Below, in pieces: positions 7,440-13,567 of a stretch of DNA of 14,959 nucleotides. The position numbers and the translations under genes were made by a program. Every line of letters starts with the position of its first letter. Position 1 is the stretch's first letter. Location of the stretch: positions 1-14,959 of the forward strand of contig CAZISM010000126.1 of the NCBI GenBank assembly GCA_964541895.1, written 5' to 3'. The DNA comes from CAZISM01 sp964541895. GTDB lineage: Bacteria > Zhuqueibacterota > Zhuqueibacteria > Residuimicrobiales > Residuimicrobiaceae. The notes below the pieces were generated by a model, which saw only the letters and a list, made by a program, of their open reading frames with translations, did not search any database and was not told the DNA's origin.

Positions 7440-7509
7440 AGGTCCCAGACGGGCTCTATCTATGGAGGAGAGGGCTCGCGTGGTGATTAGTTCAGGAGGA
7501 AGCCGAAGC

Positions 7510-7710
7510 ATGCCCAAGGGCAAGGTAAAGTGGTTCAATGAGAACAAAGGATTCGGTTTCATTGAACAGGAGAACGGCGATGATGTGTTCGTACACTACT
7601 CGGTCATCCAGATGGATGGGTTTAAAACCCTTCCGGAGGGATGCGACGTAGAGTTTGAAGCAGTCTCTGGAGAGAAAGGGTTGCAGGCCACCAAGGTGGT
7701 CAAACTCTAG
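7510..7710 (+). CDS. Cold-shock domain protein (CspA family)
   Basis: CspA-family proteins bind single-stranded RNA and DNA and act as RNA chaperones. The 66-residue product is a single cold-shock domain with RNP1 (KGFGFI, 13-18) and RNP2 (VFVHY, 26-30), plus the family's GKVKWFN start and GLQATKV end. AGGAGGA at 7494-7500, nine bases before the ATG, supports the start at 7510. An in-frame ATG at 7462 would add 16 residues rich in Ser/Arg/Gly; it lies within the leader and lacks a good ribosome-binding site, so I reject it as the main start. The gene has its own promoter and terminator and is therefore a monocistronic unit, possibly also transcribed by read-through from rpe. Confidence 0.95.
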   Translation: MPKGKVKWFNENKGFGFIEQENGDDVFVHYSVIQMDGFKTLPEGCDVEFEAVSGEKGLQATKVVKL

Positions 7711-7730
7711 TTTCGAACGCACCGCAAATG

Positions 7731-7759
7731 AACCCCGCAGCCTTTTGTGGGGTTTTTTT
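7731..7759 (+). terminator. Rho-independent terminator after csp
   Basis: The stem ACCCCGCA (7732-7739) pairs with TGTGGGGT (7746-7753) with one G-U pair around a 6-base loop, followed directly by a run of seven T (7753-7759). It lies 20 bases past the csp stop. Confidence 0.92.
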
Positions 7760-7777
7760 GTAACATGTGTCCTCTTA

Positions 7778-7787
7778 TTGCGTAACT
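7778..7787 (-). repeat. Right arm of the 10-bp inverted repeat around csp
   Basis: TTGCGTAACT is the reverse complement of the sequence at 7394-7403. It lies past the csp terminator and 31 bases before the start codon of the next gene, so it may belong to that gene's control region. Confidence 0.5.
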
Positions 7788-7818
7788 AAAGTAAGCGAAT
7801 ACAGTTAAAGGTTTTATC

Positions 7819-8286
7819 ATGGCCAGTGTTTTCAATAAAAAAGATATAGACAAAATCGCAACCGTGCTGGGATGTGAACCGCAATTTAAAACGAACAATC
7901 ACCGTTTTGTGATCGTGAATGAAGAGTCCAAGGAACATATCTCGCTCGAGATTTACCCGGACATCATGATCGGGGATCACGAAGGCAACCTGATCTCCGT
8001 ATATACGCCCAATTCGCATCTGCAACTGCATGACTGTACCGGCTATGTGGTGAGCGAAATGCTGGGCGAGGTTACATTTATCTCCACATGCGGTAATCTG
8101 GTCTCCGGGCTGATCGTGGACAGAACGGCGGGGTGTAACCTGTACGCCAATGTGAATGCCAAGCTCCTGTCGGGCGATTACACCACACTTGGTCCAGAGG
8201 TTATGCTGTCCGGAATTGCGCTCTCTTTGGCTGAACAAGTCCTGGAGACAGGCGATCTGGAAGCCGACCAAGATGCCGCTGATTGA
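7819..8286 (+). CDS. Uncharacterised 155-residue protein upstream of xerD
   Basis: I do not recognise this family. The 155-residue product is soluble in appearance, with no signal peptide or membrane helix. The first 110 residues look rich in beta strands (RFVIVNEE, HISLEIYPDIMIGDHEGNLI, EVTFIST), with four cysteines (19, 73, 91, 106) that do not form an obvious zinc motif. Residues about 113-147 look helical (NAKLLSG..., LSGIALSLAEQVLE), and the tail is acidic (GDLEADQDAAD). The start at 7819 has AAAGG a short distance upstream. Its last 14 bases overlap the likely xerD start, suggesting translational coupling, and birA follows; a role with either is only a guess. Codon and base use match the neighbours, so it is a real gene rather than a chance frame. 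Confidence 0.82.
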   Translation: MASVFNKKDIDKIATVLGCEPQFKTNNHRFVIVNEESKEHISLEIYPDIMIGDHEGNLISVYTPNSHLQLHDCTGYVVSEMLGEVTFISTCGNLVSGLIVDRTAGCNLYANVNAKLLSGDYTTLGPEVMLSGIALSLAEQVLETGDLEADQDAAD

Positions 8287-9181
8287 TGACATGCATCACT
8301 ATCTGCAGTACCTGCAACTGGAACGGCAGATGGCGGAGAATACGATCCAATCTTACCGACGTGATCTTTTGCACTATACAACCCACCTGACAGCGAAGCC
8401 TGTCCAAACTGTCACCGACATCAGCCATACTCATATAACCGAATACCTGGACCTGCTGCATCAAATGGGTTTGCGCGCCGCCTCCATTTCCCGGCATTTG
8501 TCCGCCATCCGAGGGTTTCATCAGTTTTTGCTGGGCGAAGAGATCGCCCGCCAGGATCCGACCGCCGACATCACCGTGCCGAAGCCCTGGATGCGCATTC
8601 CGGATGTGCTGGATATCGCTGAAATCGAACGTATCCTGCAGCAACCGGCCAGCGGAACGGCCACCGGCCTGCGCGACCGCAGTATGCTGGAGTGTCTGTA
8701 TGCGACCGGCACCAGGGTCTCCGAGCTGGTGACCCTGCACGGCAGCGATATCTTTTGGGACGACGAGTTCGTGCGGGTCTTTGGCAAAGGCGGCAAAGAA
8801 CGGCTTATTCCCATCGGCCAATCCGCTCTGTTCTGGATTAAAAAATATATGGAGGAGGTACGCGGTCAGCTCGCCCGGCGCGGCAAGAGCAGAGACATCG
8901 TCTTTTTAAACCGTTTTGGCCGGCAATTGAGCCGGCAAAGCGTGTGGATTCTGATTCAGAAATATGTGCGCGCGGCCGGCATACAGAAAAGAGTCGGACC
9001 GCATTCGTTTCGCCACAGCTTTGCCACCCATTTGATTGAAGGCGGCGCCGACCTGAGGGCGGTCCAGGAAATGCTGGGTCACGCCGATATCACCACGACA
9101 CAAATATACACCCACCTCGATCGTGAGTTTCTTAAAGAGGTGCACCGCCATTTCCATCCCCTGGAGGCCGGCACGCTTTAG
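8273..9181 (+). CDS. xerD: Site-specific tyrosine recombinase, XerD type
   Basis: XerC/D recombinases resolve chromosome dimers at dif during division. The product is 302 residues (E. coli XerD is 298). It has a core-binding domain (about 6-90, with NTIQSYRRDL and SISRHLSAIRGFHQFL) and a catalytic domain containing Arg148 (TGTRVSEL), Lys172 (GKGGKERLIP), His244 and Arg247 (HSFRHSFATH), His270 (MLGHADITTTQIYTH) and the nucleophile Tyr279. The overall wording resembles XerD more than XerC. I chose ATG 8273 for the GGAAG nine bases upstream; ATG 8291 (MHHYLQYL) is an alternative six residues shorter. It overlaps the preceding gene by 14 bases. The neighbours are not mobile-element genes, so this is likely the housekeeping enzyme rather than an integrase. 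Confidence 0.93.
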   Translation: MPLIDDMHHYLQYLQLERQMAENTIQSYRRDLLHYTTHLTAKPVQTVTDISHTHITEYLDLLHQMGLRAASISRHLSAIRGFHQFLLGEEIARQDPTADITVPKPWMRIPDVLDIAEIERILQQPASGTATGLRDRSMLECLYATGTRVSELVTLHGSDIFWDDEFVRVFGKGGKERLIPIGQSALFWIKKYMEEVRGQLARRGKSRDIVFLNRFGRQLSRQSVWILIQKYVRAAGIQKRVGPHSFRHSFATHLIEGGADLRAVQEMLGHADITTTQIYTHLDREFLKEVHRHFHPLEAGTL

Positions 9182-9220
9182 CTGCAGGCCGAGGGTGGTA
9201 CAACGCCTTGAGAAAGCAAT

Positions 9221-9955
9221 ATGCGAATATATTTATACGATACGGTGTCGTCGACCAATGACGTCCTGAAAGAGAAAGCGATGGCCGGCGAGCCTGAGGG
9301 CAGCGTGGTGGTGGCACGTGCGCAAACCAGCGGCCGCGGCCGCTACGGCCGCAACTGGCTGTCTGCACCGGACTTGGGATTGTATACCTCGATCCTGCTG
9401 CGGCCGCCGGCCCAATTTCCTACCGGTTTGCTGGCATTGGCGAGCGGTCTGGCTACCGCCAAAGCCATTAACCGGCGTGTGACCAGCCGCTGTACGCTCA
9501 AATGGCCCAACGATGTGCTGCTGCACGATCGCAAAATCGCCGGTGTTCTGGTCGAAACCCATGTCAAGAACAGCGAACCGCTCTTTGTCATCGTTGGCAT
9601 AGGGATTAACCTGCGTCACGACCACAGCGACCTGGCGCCTGTGGATGCTCCGACCACTTCTATGGCTTTAGCCGGCTGCAGATCCCCGGATCAGGATGTC
9701 CTGCTGCAGTCGCTGCTCAAGAATTTCTGGCGGGAATACACCGGCCTGGCACATAAAGACGGCCGACAACGGCTGTTAAAGAGATGGCGGAAAAGCTGTG
9801 GCCATCGGCAGAAAACAGTGAAAATCCGCAATGACCGGGAAATTATCAGCGGGATATTTGTCGATGTCGATGACAGCGGTGCAGCGTTGGTGGAGTTGAG
9901 TACCGGCGAGATCGTCAGGACCAGCACAGGAGAGTTTAACGTGCAGGAGCAATGA
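9221..9955 (+). CDS. birA: Biotin-[acetyl-CoA-carboxylase] ligase, class I (no HTH)
   Basis: This enzyme activates biotin with ATP and attaches it to the carrier lysine of biotin-dependent carboxylases. The 244-residue product holds the catalytic domain with the biotinyl-AMP-binding loop GRGRYGRNW (38-46), the segment KWPNDVL and the IAGVLVE strand, VGIGINL, and a C-terminal SH3-like domain over roughly the last 50 residues (SGIFVDVDDSGAALVEL). The start SSTND is near the N-terminus (YDTVSSTNDVL), so the helix-turn-helix repressor domain of E. coli BirA is missing: this is a ligase only and cannot itself repress biotin genes. It lies 39 bases after xerD on the same strand; only a weak GAGAAAG precedes the ATG. 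Confidence 0.94.
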   Translation: MRIYLYDTVSSTNDVLKEKAMAGEPEGSVVVARAQTSGRGRYGRNWLSAPDLGLYTSILLRPPAQFPTGLLALASGLATAKAINRRVTSRCTLKWPNDVLLHDRKIAGVLVETHVKNSEPLFVIVGIGINLRHDHSDLAPVDAPTTSMALAGCRSPDQDVLLQSLLKNFWREYTGLAHKDGRQRLLKRWRKSCGHRQKTVKIRNDREIISGIFVDVDDSGAALVELSTGEIVRTSTGEFNVQEQ

Positions 9956-9981
9956 GCAGCTTCTCTGCGGCAGGAGTTGCC

Positions 9982-10014
9982 TTCCCGGGTGCGGAGGAAG
10001 GGTACACCCGGGAA
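9982..10014. repeat. Perfect 10-bp hairpin between convergent birA and nfu
   Basis: TTCCCGGGTG at 9982-9991 and CACCCGGGAA at 10005-10014 are exact reverse complements separated by 13 bases. The hairpin fills the 68-base gap where birA (plus) and the NFU gene (minus) meet, the usual spot for a shared terminator. Neither strand has a T-run directly after the stem, so it is either a weak or factor-assisted terminator or an RNA-stabilising 3' end. Confidence 0.6.
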
Positions 10015-10023
10015 AAGGATCGA

Positions 10024-10254
10024 TTAGACGGCTAAAACCTGCGTGACTTCTGGAATTTGCCGCTTCAATTCGCGCTCTATACCCATGCGCAGGGTCATCT
10101 GTGACATCGGGCATGAACCACAAGCACCCCGCAATTTCAATTTGACGATTCCGTCTTCAACTGAAACCAGATCTACATTGCCGCCGTCTGCGATGAGCAT
10201 GGGGCGTATCGTATCGAGCACTGTGTTGACTCGTTCGAGCATTGTATTTTCCAT
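10024..10254 (-). CDS. Stand-alone NFU-domain iron-sulfur protein
   Basis: NFU domains carry and deliver Fe-S clusters to target enzymes. The product is 76 residues and consists of the domain alone: MLERVNTVLDTIRPMLIADGG, then LKLRGACGSCPMSQMTL with the cluster-binding CxxC (Cys45 and Cys48). The start at 10254 is fixed by AAGGAG (complement at 10260-10265), five bases from the ATG. The open frame continues upstream to 10509, but that stretch contains the promoter and does not resemble a protein. It lacks the N-terminal scaffold (IscU) or A-type domain found in NifU and NfuA. No other Fe-S assembly genes are adjacent. Confidence 0.93.
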   Translation of the reverse strand: MENTMLERVNTVLDTIRPMLIADGGNVDLVSVEDGIVKLKLRGACGSCPMSQMTLRMGIERELKRQIPEVTQVLAV

Positions 10255-10308
10255 GAATTCTCCTTGGCGGGCCGTGGCTCCGCAATGATTAATGCATTTA
10301 AACCGTAA

Positions 10309-10337
10309 AATATACTGTTTTTCTGATTTGGATTCAA
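10309..10337 (-). promoter_or_regulatory. Sigma-70-type promoter for the NFU gene
   Basis: On the minus strand, TTGAAT (10337-10332) is followed by 17 bases and TATATT (10314-10309). The transcript would start near 10302, about 48 bases before the start codon. A palindrome GAGCC-T-GGCTC at 10352-10362 lies just upstream of the -35 box and is a candidate operator, unproven. Confidence 0.65.
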
Positions 10338-10405
10338 GGGAAAACATAAGGGAGCCTGGCTCGGCGAAACAGCTTTCCGGCGCTATCAGCCGGCGTATTT
10401 GCAGC

Positions 10406-10434
10406 TTGACTCTTTCACCTTTTTTTAATACTTT
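10406..10434 (+). promoter_or_regulatory. Possible weak promoter for the heptose kinase gene
   Basis: TTGACT at 10406-10411 matches the -35 box in five of six places, but the sequence 17 bases later (TACTTT, 10429-10434) matches the -10 box in only three. A promoter is expected here because the upstream gene points the other way; these are the best boxes I found, with low certainty. Confidence 0.3.
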
Positions 10435-10458
10435 GACAAAATTTATTATGAGGAAAGT

Positions 10459-11499
10459 ATGAAATTGACAAAAACTGAACTGGAACACGTCCTTACGTCC
10501 GCCCCGCAAATCAAGATCGGCATTATCGGCGAAATCTGCCTGGACCGTTATATAATGGGTGATATGGTCGGTATTTCGCGGGAAGCGCCCATCCCGGTTA
10601 TTAATATCGAATCAGACGAGTATCTGCCCGGCGGTGCCGGCAACACCACTCTCAACGCGCGCGCCCTGGGTACGCAGGTATTCCCCATCAGCGTGCTTGG
10701 CGACGACATCCCCGCTGATATCATCGATCGAGAGCTGGAAGCGCGCGGCATTTCCCAGGAGTATATCATCCGCCAATCCGACCGCCATACCCAATGCTAC
10801 TCCAAGGTGTACGCCTCTTCCTACCGCGGCAAATATCAGCAGGTCTCCCGCTTCGATCAGAAAAATTACAAACCGATCAGCGCCGCCAGTGAAAAAAAAA
10901 TGCGGGAACATCTTGCCCGGGTGGCGGCCATGGCCGACGCCTTGATCATAGCCGACTATGCCGAAGTGGCAGGGACCGGTTCGATCACCGAGGCGATTTA
11001 CCATGATCTGCATGCGCTGGCCCAGGCCGGCAAGGTCATCACCATCGGCGATTCGCGCGAACGTGTGGCGTGGATGAAATATTTTACCGCCATCGTGCCC
11101 AACGATGTCGAAGTCGCCATGACCCTGTTTCCCGGCGATTATCAGACCCGGCCGTTTCAGGACGAAGAGCATGCCCGCGAGTATGCCGTGGCCCTGCAGA
11201 AATTAAATCAATGCAAATATGTGATCAGCACCAGAGGCGACAAAGGGGCGATCATCGCCGATGGCGATGGCCAGACCACACTTATTCCGACCGCCAGGGC
11301 CGAAGGTGAGATCGATGTGACCGGTGCTGGTGACTGCTTTGGCGCCACCCTGGCGGCCGCTCTGTCGGCCAGGATTTCTATAGAATCTGCCGTCGAGCTG
11401 GCCAACCTCGCCGCCGGCATTACCGTTAAAAAGCTAAACACCACCGGCGTGGCGTATCCGGATGAGATCCGGCAGACGTTTGCCACCTGGAATGTATAG
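10459..11499 (+). CDS. PfkB-family kinase, HldE/RfaE1 type (heptose 7-phosphate kinase)
   Basis: RfaE1/HldE kinases phosphorylate D-glycero-D-manno-heptose 7-phosphate at C1 on the way to ADP-heptose for lipopolysaccharide core. The 346-residue product has the PfkB fold: GEICLDRYIMG near the start, the substrate-binding GGAGNTTLNARALG at 58-71, the RfaE-like segment YRGKYQQVSRFD at 122-133, and the nucleotide and catalytic motif DVTGAGDCFGATL with base Asp292. GAGGAAAG precedes the ATG by one base, so its spacing is short. E. coli HldE is bifunctional; the cytidylyltransferase half (RfaE2) is absent, as in organisms with split enzymes. Because it sits next to sugar-uptake genes, another sugar phosphate substrate cannot be excluded. 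Family call is strong, exact substrate moderate. Confidence 0.82.
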   Translation: MKLTKTELEHVLTSAPQIKIGIIGEICLDRYIMGDMVGISREAPIPVINIESDEYLPGGAGNTTLNARALGTQVFPISVLGDDIPADIIDRELEARGISQEYIIRQSDRHTQCYSKVYASSYRGKYQQVSRFDQKNYKPISAASEKKMREHLARVAAMADALIIADYAEVAGTGSITEAIYHDLHALAQAGKVITIGDSRERVAWMKYFTAIVPNDVEVAMTLFPGDYQTRPFQDEEHAREYAVALQKLNQCKYVISTRGDKGAIIADGDGQTTLIPTARAEGEIDVTGAGDCFGATLAAALSARISIESAVELANLAAGITVKKLNTTGVAYPDEIRQTFATWNV

Positions 11500-11616
11500 T
11501 CGTTGCGCTGTGCGGCGAACACCTGCTATGAACTCATCAAGGCAACCAATTCCAGATAATCCGTTGGCAACGTGCCCACGATGCCCTCAAACTAAACCTA
11601 CTGTGTGGAGGATTGA

Positions 11617-13284
11617 ATGGAGCAAATGATTCTGCAGATGTCCTGGGTGGACTGGCTGATCATAGCCATCTATTTTGGATTCGTACTGGGGATAGGTATC
11701 TATCTGAAAAAGTATGCCTCCACCGGTGAGGATTTCTTTATTGCCGGCAGAAAGAACAGCTCCTGGGTGGCCGGATTGGCTTTTCTCAGTGCCAACATGG
11801 GTGCGCTGGAGCTGCTCGGCATGACCGGGAACACGTTCAAATACGGCATGTTTGTCGCCCATTTTTACTGGGTGGGTGCGATCCCGGCCATGCTGTTTCT
11901 GGCGATCTATATGATGCCGTTCTATTACAGCAGCCGCATTCATTCGATTCCCGGATACCTGAAACTGCGCTTTGATGAAAAGACGCGAGTCCTCAACGCC
12001 ATCGCGTTTGCTGTGATGACGCTGCTGATGTCGGGCATCAATCTTTACGCCATGGCGCTGGTGCTGCGCACCTTCCTGGGGTGGGACTGGAATGTTTCGA
12101 TGTGGATCTCTGCGATCACGGTTGCCGCCTATGTCACGCTGGGCGGTTTGATGAGCGCCATTTTCACCGAAATCGTCCAGTTTTTTCTCATCTGGGCCGG
12201 GCTTTTCCTGGTTACCATTCTCGGCATTATCGATATCGGCGGCTGGGATGAAATTTTCAGGCGGCTGCCCGATTCCATGAGCGCGCTCTGGTCCACGTCC
12301 ACCGATGCGGCCAACAACGGCATGCAGGTGACCTGGCCGGGCGTGATCCTCGGCCTCGGTTTTGTGCTCTCCTTCGGCTACTGGACCACCGATTTTCTGG
12401 TGGTGCAGCGCGCGTTCAGCTCCAAAGACATCCGTTCCGCCCGCATGACGCCGATCATCGCCTCTTTTTTTAAAATGGCTCTGCCGTTCATCGTGATTTT
12501 CGCCGGCCTGGTGGCCTGGGTGTTGGCCCGGGATCCCAATGCCCATTTCACGCTGCTGCAGGAAAACGGCAACGTCAATTATGATTCGGCCCTGCCGATG
12601 CTCATTGCACGTTATTATCCCAAAGGTTTGATCGGCCTGGGGGTCACGGCCCTGCTGGCAGGTTTCATGGCCGGTCAGGCCGGCAACATCAGCGCCTTTA
12701 ACACAGTCTGGACCTATGATATCTACAAATCCGTGATTAACAAAAAGGCCTCCGATGCCCATTATGTATGGATGGGACGGATGGCGACTATCGTAGGTAT
12801 TTTGTTGAGCCTGGTTACAGCCTATTGGGCCAAGTCCGCGCCTTCGATTATGGATTACATGCAGGCGATCTTTTCCTGGGTCAATGCGCCGCTCTTCGCC
12901 ACCATGCTGCTGGGCATGTTTGTAGTCTGGATCACGCCGAACGGCGCCTTCTGGGGATTCATGGCCGGCATGACCTCGTCCATCGCCATGTTTCTGGCGG
13001 TGAAATTCAACTGGATTTCCGCCACCCTGCTCACGCTTTCGGCAGAAGCCAGCGATATGTCCGCCAACTTTTGGCGCGCCTGGTGGGCCTGGCTGATCTG
13101 TTTTGCGGTGACGATCATCGTCAGTCTGTTTACCAAACCAAAGCCGCGGGAGGAACTGATCGGCCTGGTCAAGGGTTTAACAACGGTGGAAGAAGAGAAA
13201 AACATGGCCTTTTACAAGAAACCTGAGGTTATGGCGGTCATTTCCATTGTGCTGTTTGTTCTGTTGAATATCTATTTCTGGTAG
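11617..13284 (+). CDS. Solute:sodium symporter (SSS) family transporter, sugar type
   Basis: SSS proteins import sugars, amino acids or other solutes with Na+. The 555-residue product is almost entirely membrane helices, with a segment order like vSGLT: TM at about 12-30, FFIAGRKNSSWVAGLAFLSAN (41-60), GGLMSAIFTEIVQFF (176-190), GYWTTDFLVVQR (254-265), TVWTYDIYK (363-371), and a last helix at about 537-554. The start is firm: GGAGG five bases before ATG 11617. By eye against remembered vSGLT, N60 and K286 match residues that contact galactose, while the position of Gln69 holds Glu65 and the sodium-site serines appear replaced by Ala/Gly (about 352-353). Galactokinase two genes downstream points to galactose or a close relative. 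Family certain, substrate inferred. Confidence 0.88.
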   Translation: MEQMILQMSWVDWLIIAIYFGFVLGIGIYLKKYASTGEDFFIAGRKNSSWVAGLAFLSANMGALELLGMTGNTFKYGMFVAHFYWVGAIPAMLFLAIYMMPFYYSSRIHSIPGYLKLRFDEKTRVLNAIAFAVMTLLMSGINLYAMALVLRTFLGWDWNVSMWISAITVAAYVTLGGLMSAIFTEIVQFFLIWAGLFLVTILGIIDIGGWDEIFRRLPDSMSALWSTSTDAANNGMQVTWPGVILGLGFVLSFGYWTTDFLVVQRAFSSKDIRSARMTPIIASFFKMALPFIVIFAGLVAWVLARDPNAHFTLLQENGNVNYDSALPMLIARYYPKGLIGLGVTALLAGFMAGQAGNISAFNTVWTYDIYKSVINKKASDAHYVWMGRMATIVGILLSLVTAYWAKSAPSIMDYMQAIFSWVNAPLFATMLLGMFVVWITPNGAFWGFMAGMTSSIAMFLAVKFNWISATLLTLSAEASDMSANFWRAWWAWLICFAVTIIVSLFTKPKPREELIGLVKGLTTVEEEKNMAFYKKPEVMAVISIVLFVLLNIYFW

Positions 13285-13336
13285 AGGTTCTCCTCAGGTC
13301 CCTGGCATCCACTCATTCATTTTGGGAGTATAGCCC

Positions 13337-13558
13337 ATGTCTGAAGATAAAATGCTGTCCATCTGGTTCTTTGTCGGCCTGATGCTCACCGTCATGGGGT
13401 TGATCATCACGGCCATGGGTGTGTATTATATTTTCAATCCGGAAACCACCACCGCGATGGCGCATCTCAATCCCAGCCTGTGGTGGGGATTGATTATGTT
13501 GATTTCCGGACTGCTGTTTTTTGTGCCGTCCTATCTGCAACACCGTTCTGGAAAGTAG
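13337..13558 (+). CDS. 73-residue two-helix membrane protein beside the SSS transporter
   Basis: I do not recognise a named family. The product is 73 residues with two membrane helices, about 8-32 (IWFFVGLMLTVMGLIITAMGVYY) and 49-66 (WWGLIMLISGLLFFVP), a short loop containing NPETTTAMAHLNPS between them, and a basic tail (QHRSGK). GGGAG lies upstream of the ATG at a workable distance. It sits 52 bases after the SSS transporter and 9 bases before galK, in an obvious operon. Other SSS transporters have tiny membrane proteins encoded next to them (DUF485 with ActP, DUF997 with PanF, DUF4212 with several), so a role as accessory subunit is plausible but inferred from position and shape only. Confidence 0.8.
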   Translation: MSEDKMLSIWFFVGLMLTVMGLIITAMGVYYIFNPETTTAMAHLNPSLWWGLIMLISGLLFFVPSYLQHRSGK

Positions 13559-13567
13559 GGGGCGGTT

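Noticed and set aside
7778..7805. TTGCGT and TACAGT as a promoter for the 155-residue gene
   Set aside because: Both boxes match poorly (three and four of six), and the first coincides with the inverted repeat arm, so I prefer the repeat interpretation.
8273..9181. XerD-like gene as an integrase of a mobile element
   Set aside because: No attachment-site repeats, no phage or plasmid genes and no change in base use were seen around it; length and motifs fit housekeeping XerD.
10433..10438. A perfect TTGACA just before the heptose kinase gene
   Set aside because: It is 20 bases from the start codon, so a -10 box at normal spacing would fall on the ATG itself and leave no leader.
11503..11532. 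Promoter-like TTGCGC and TATGAA before the transporter gene
   Set aside because: Only three and four of six positions match and the spacer is 18 bases; no better than chance, so the transporter operon's promoter remains unidentified.
11587..12762. A 391-codon open frame on the minus strand inside the SSS transporter gene
   Set aside because: Its product is full of His, Gln, Gly and Arg with no recognisable motif, and it lies wholly opposite a clear membrane-transporter gene; it is a shadow of GC-rich codon use.
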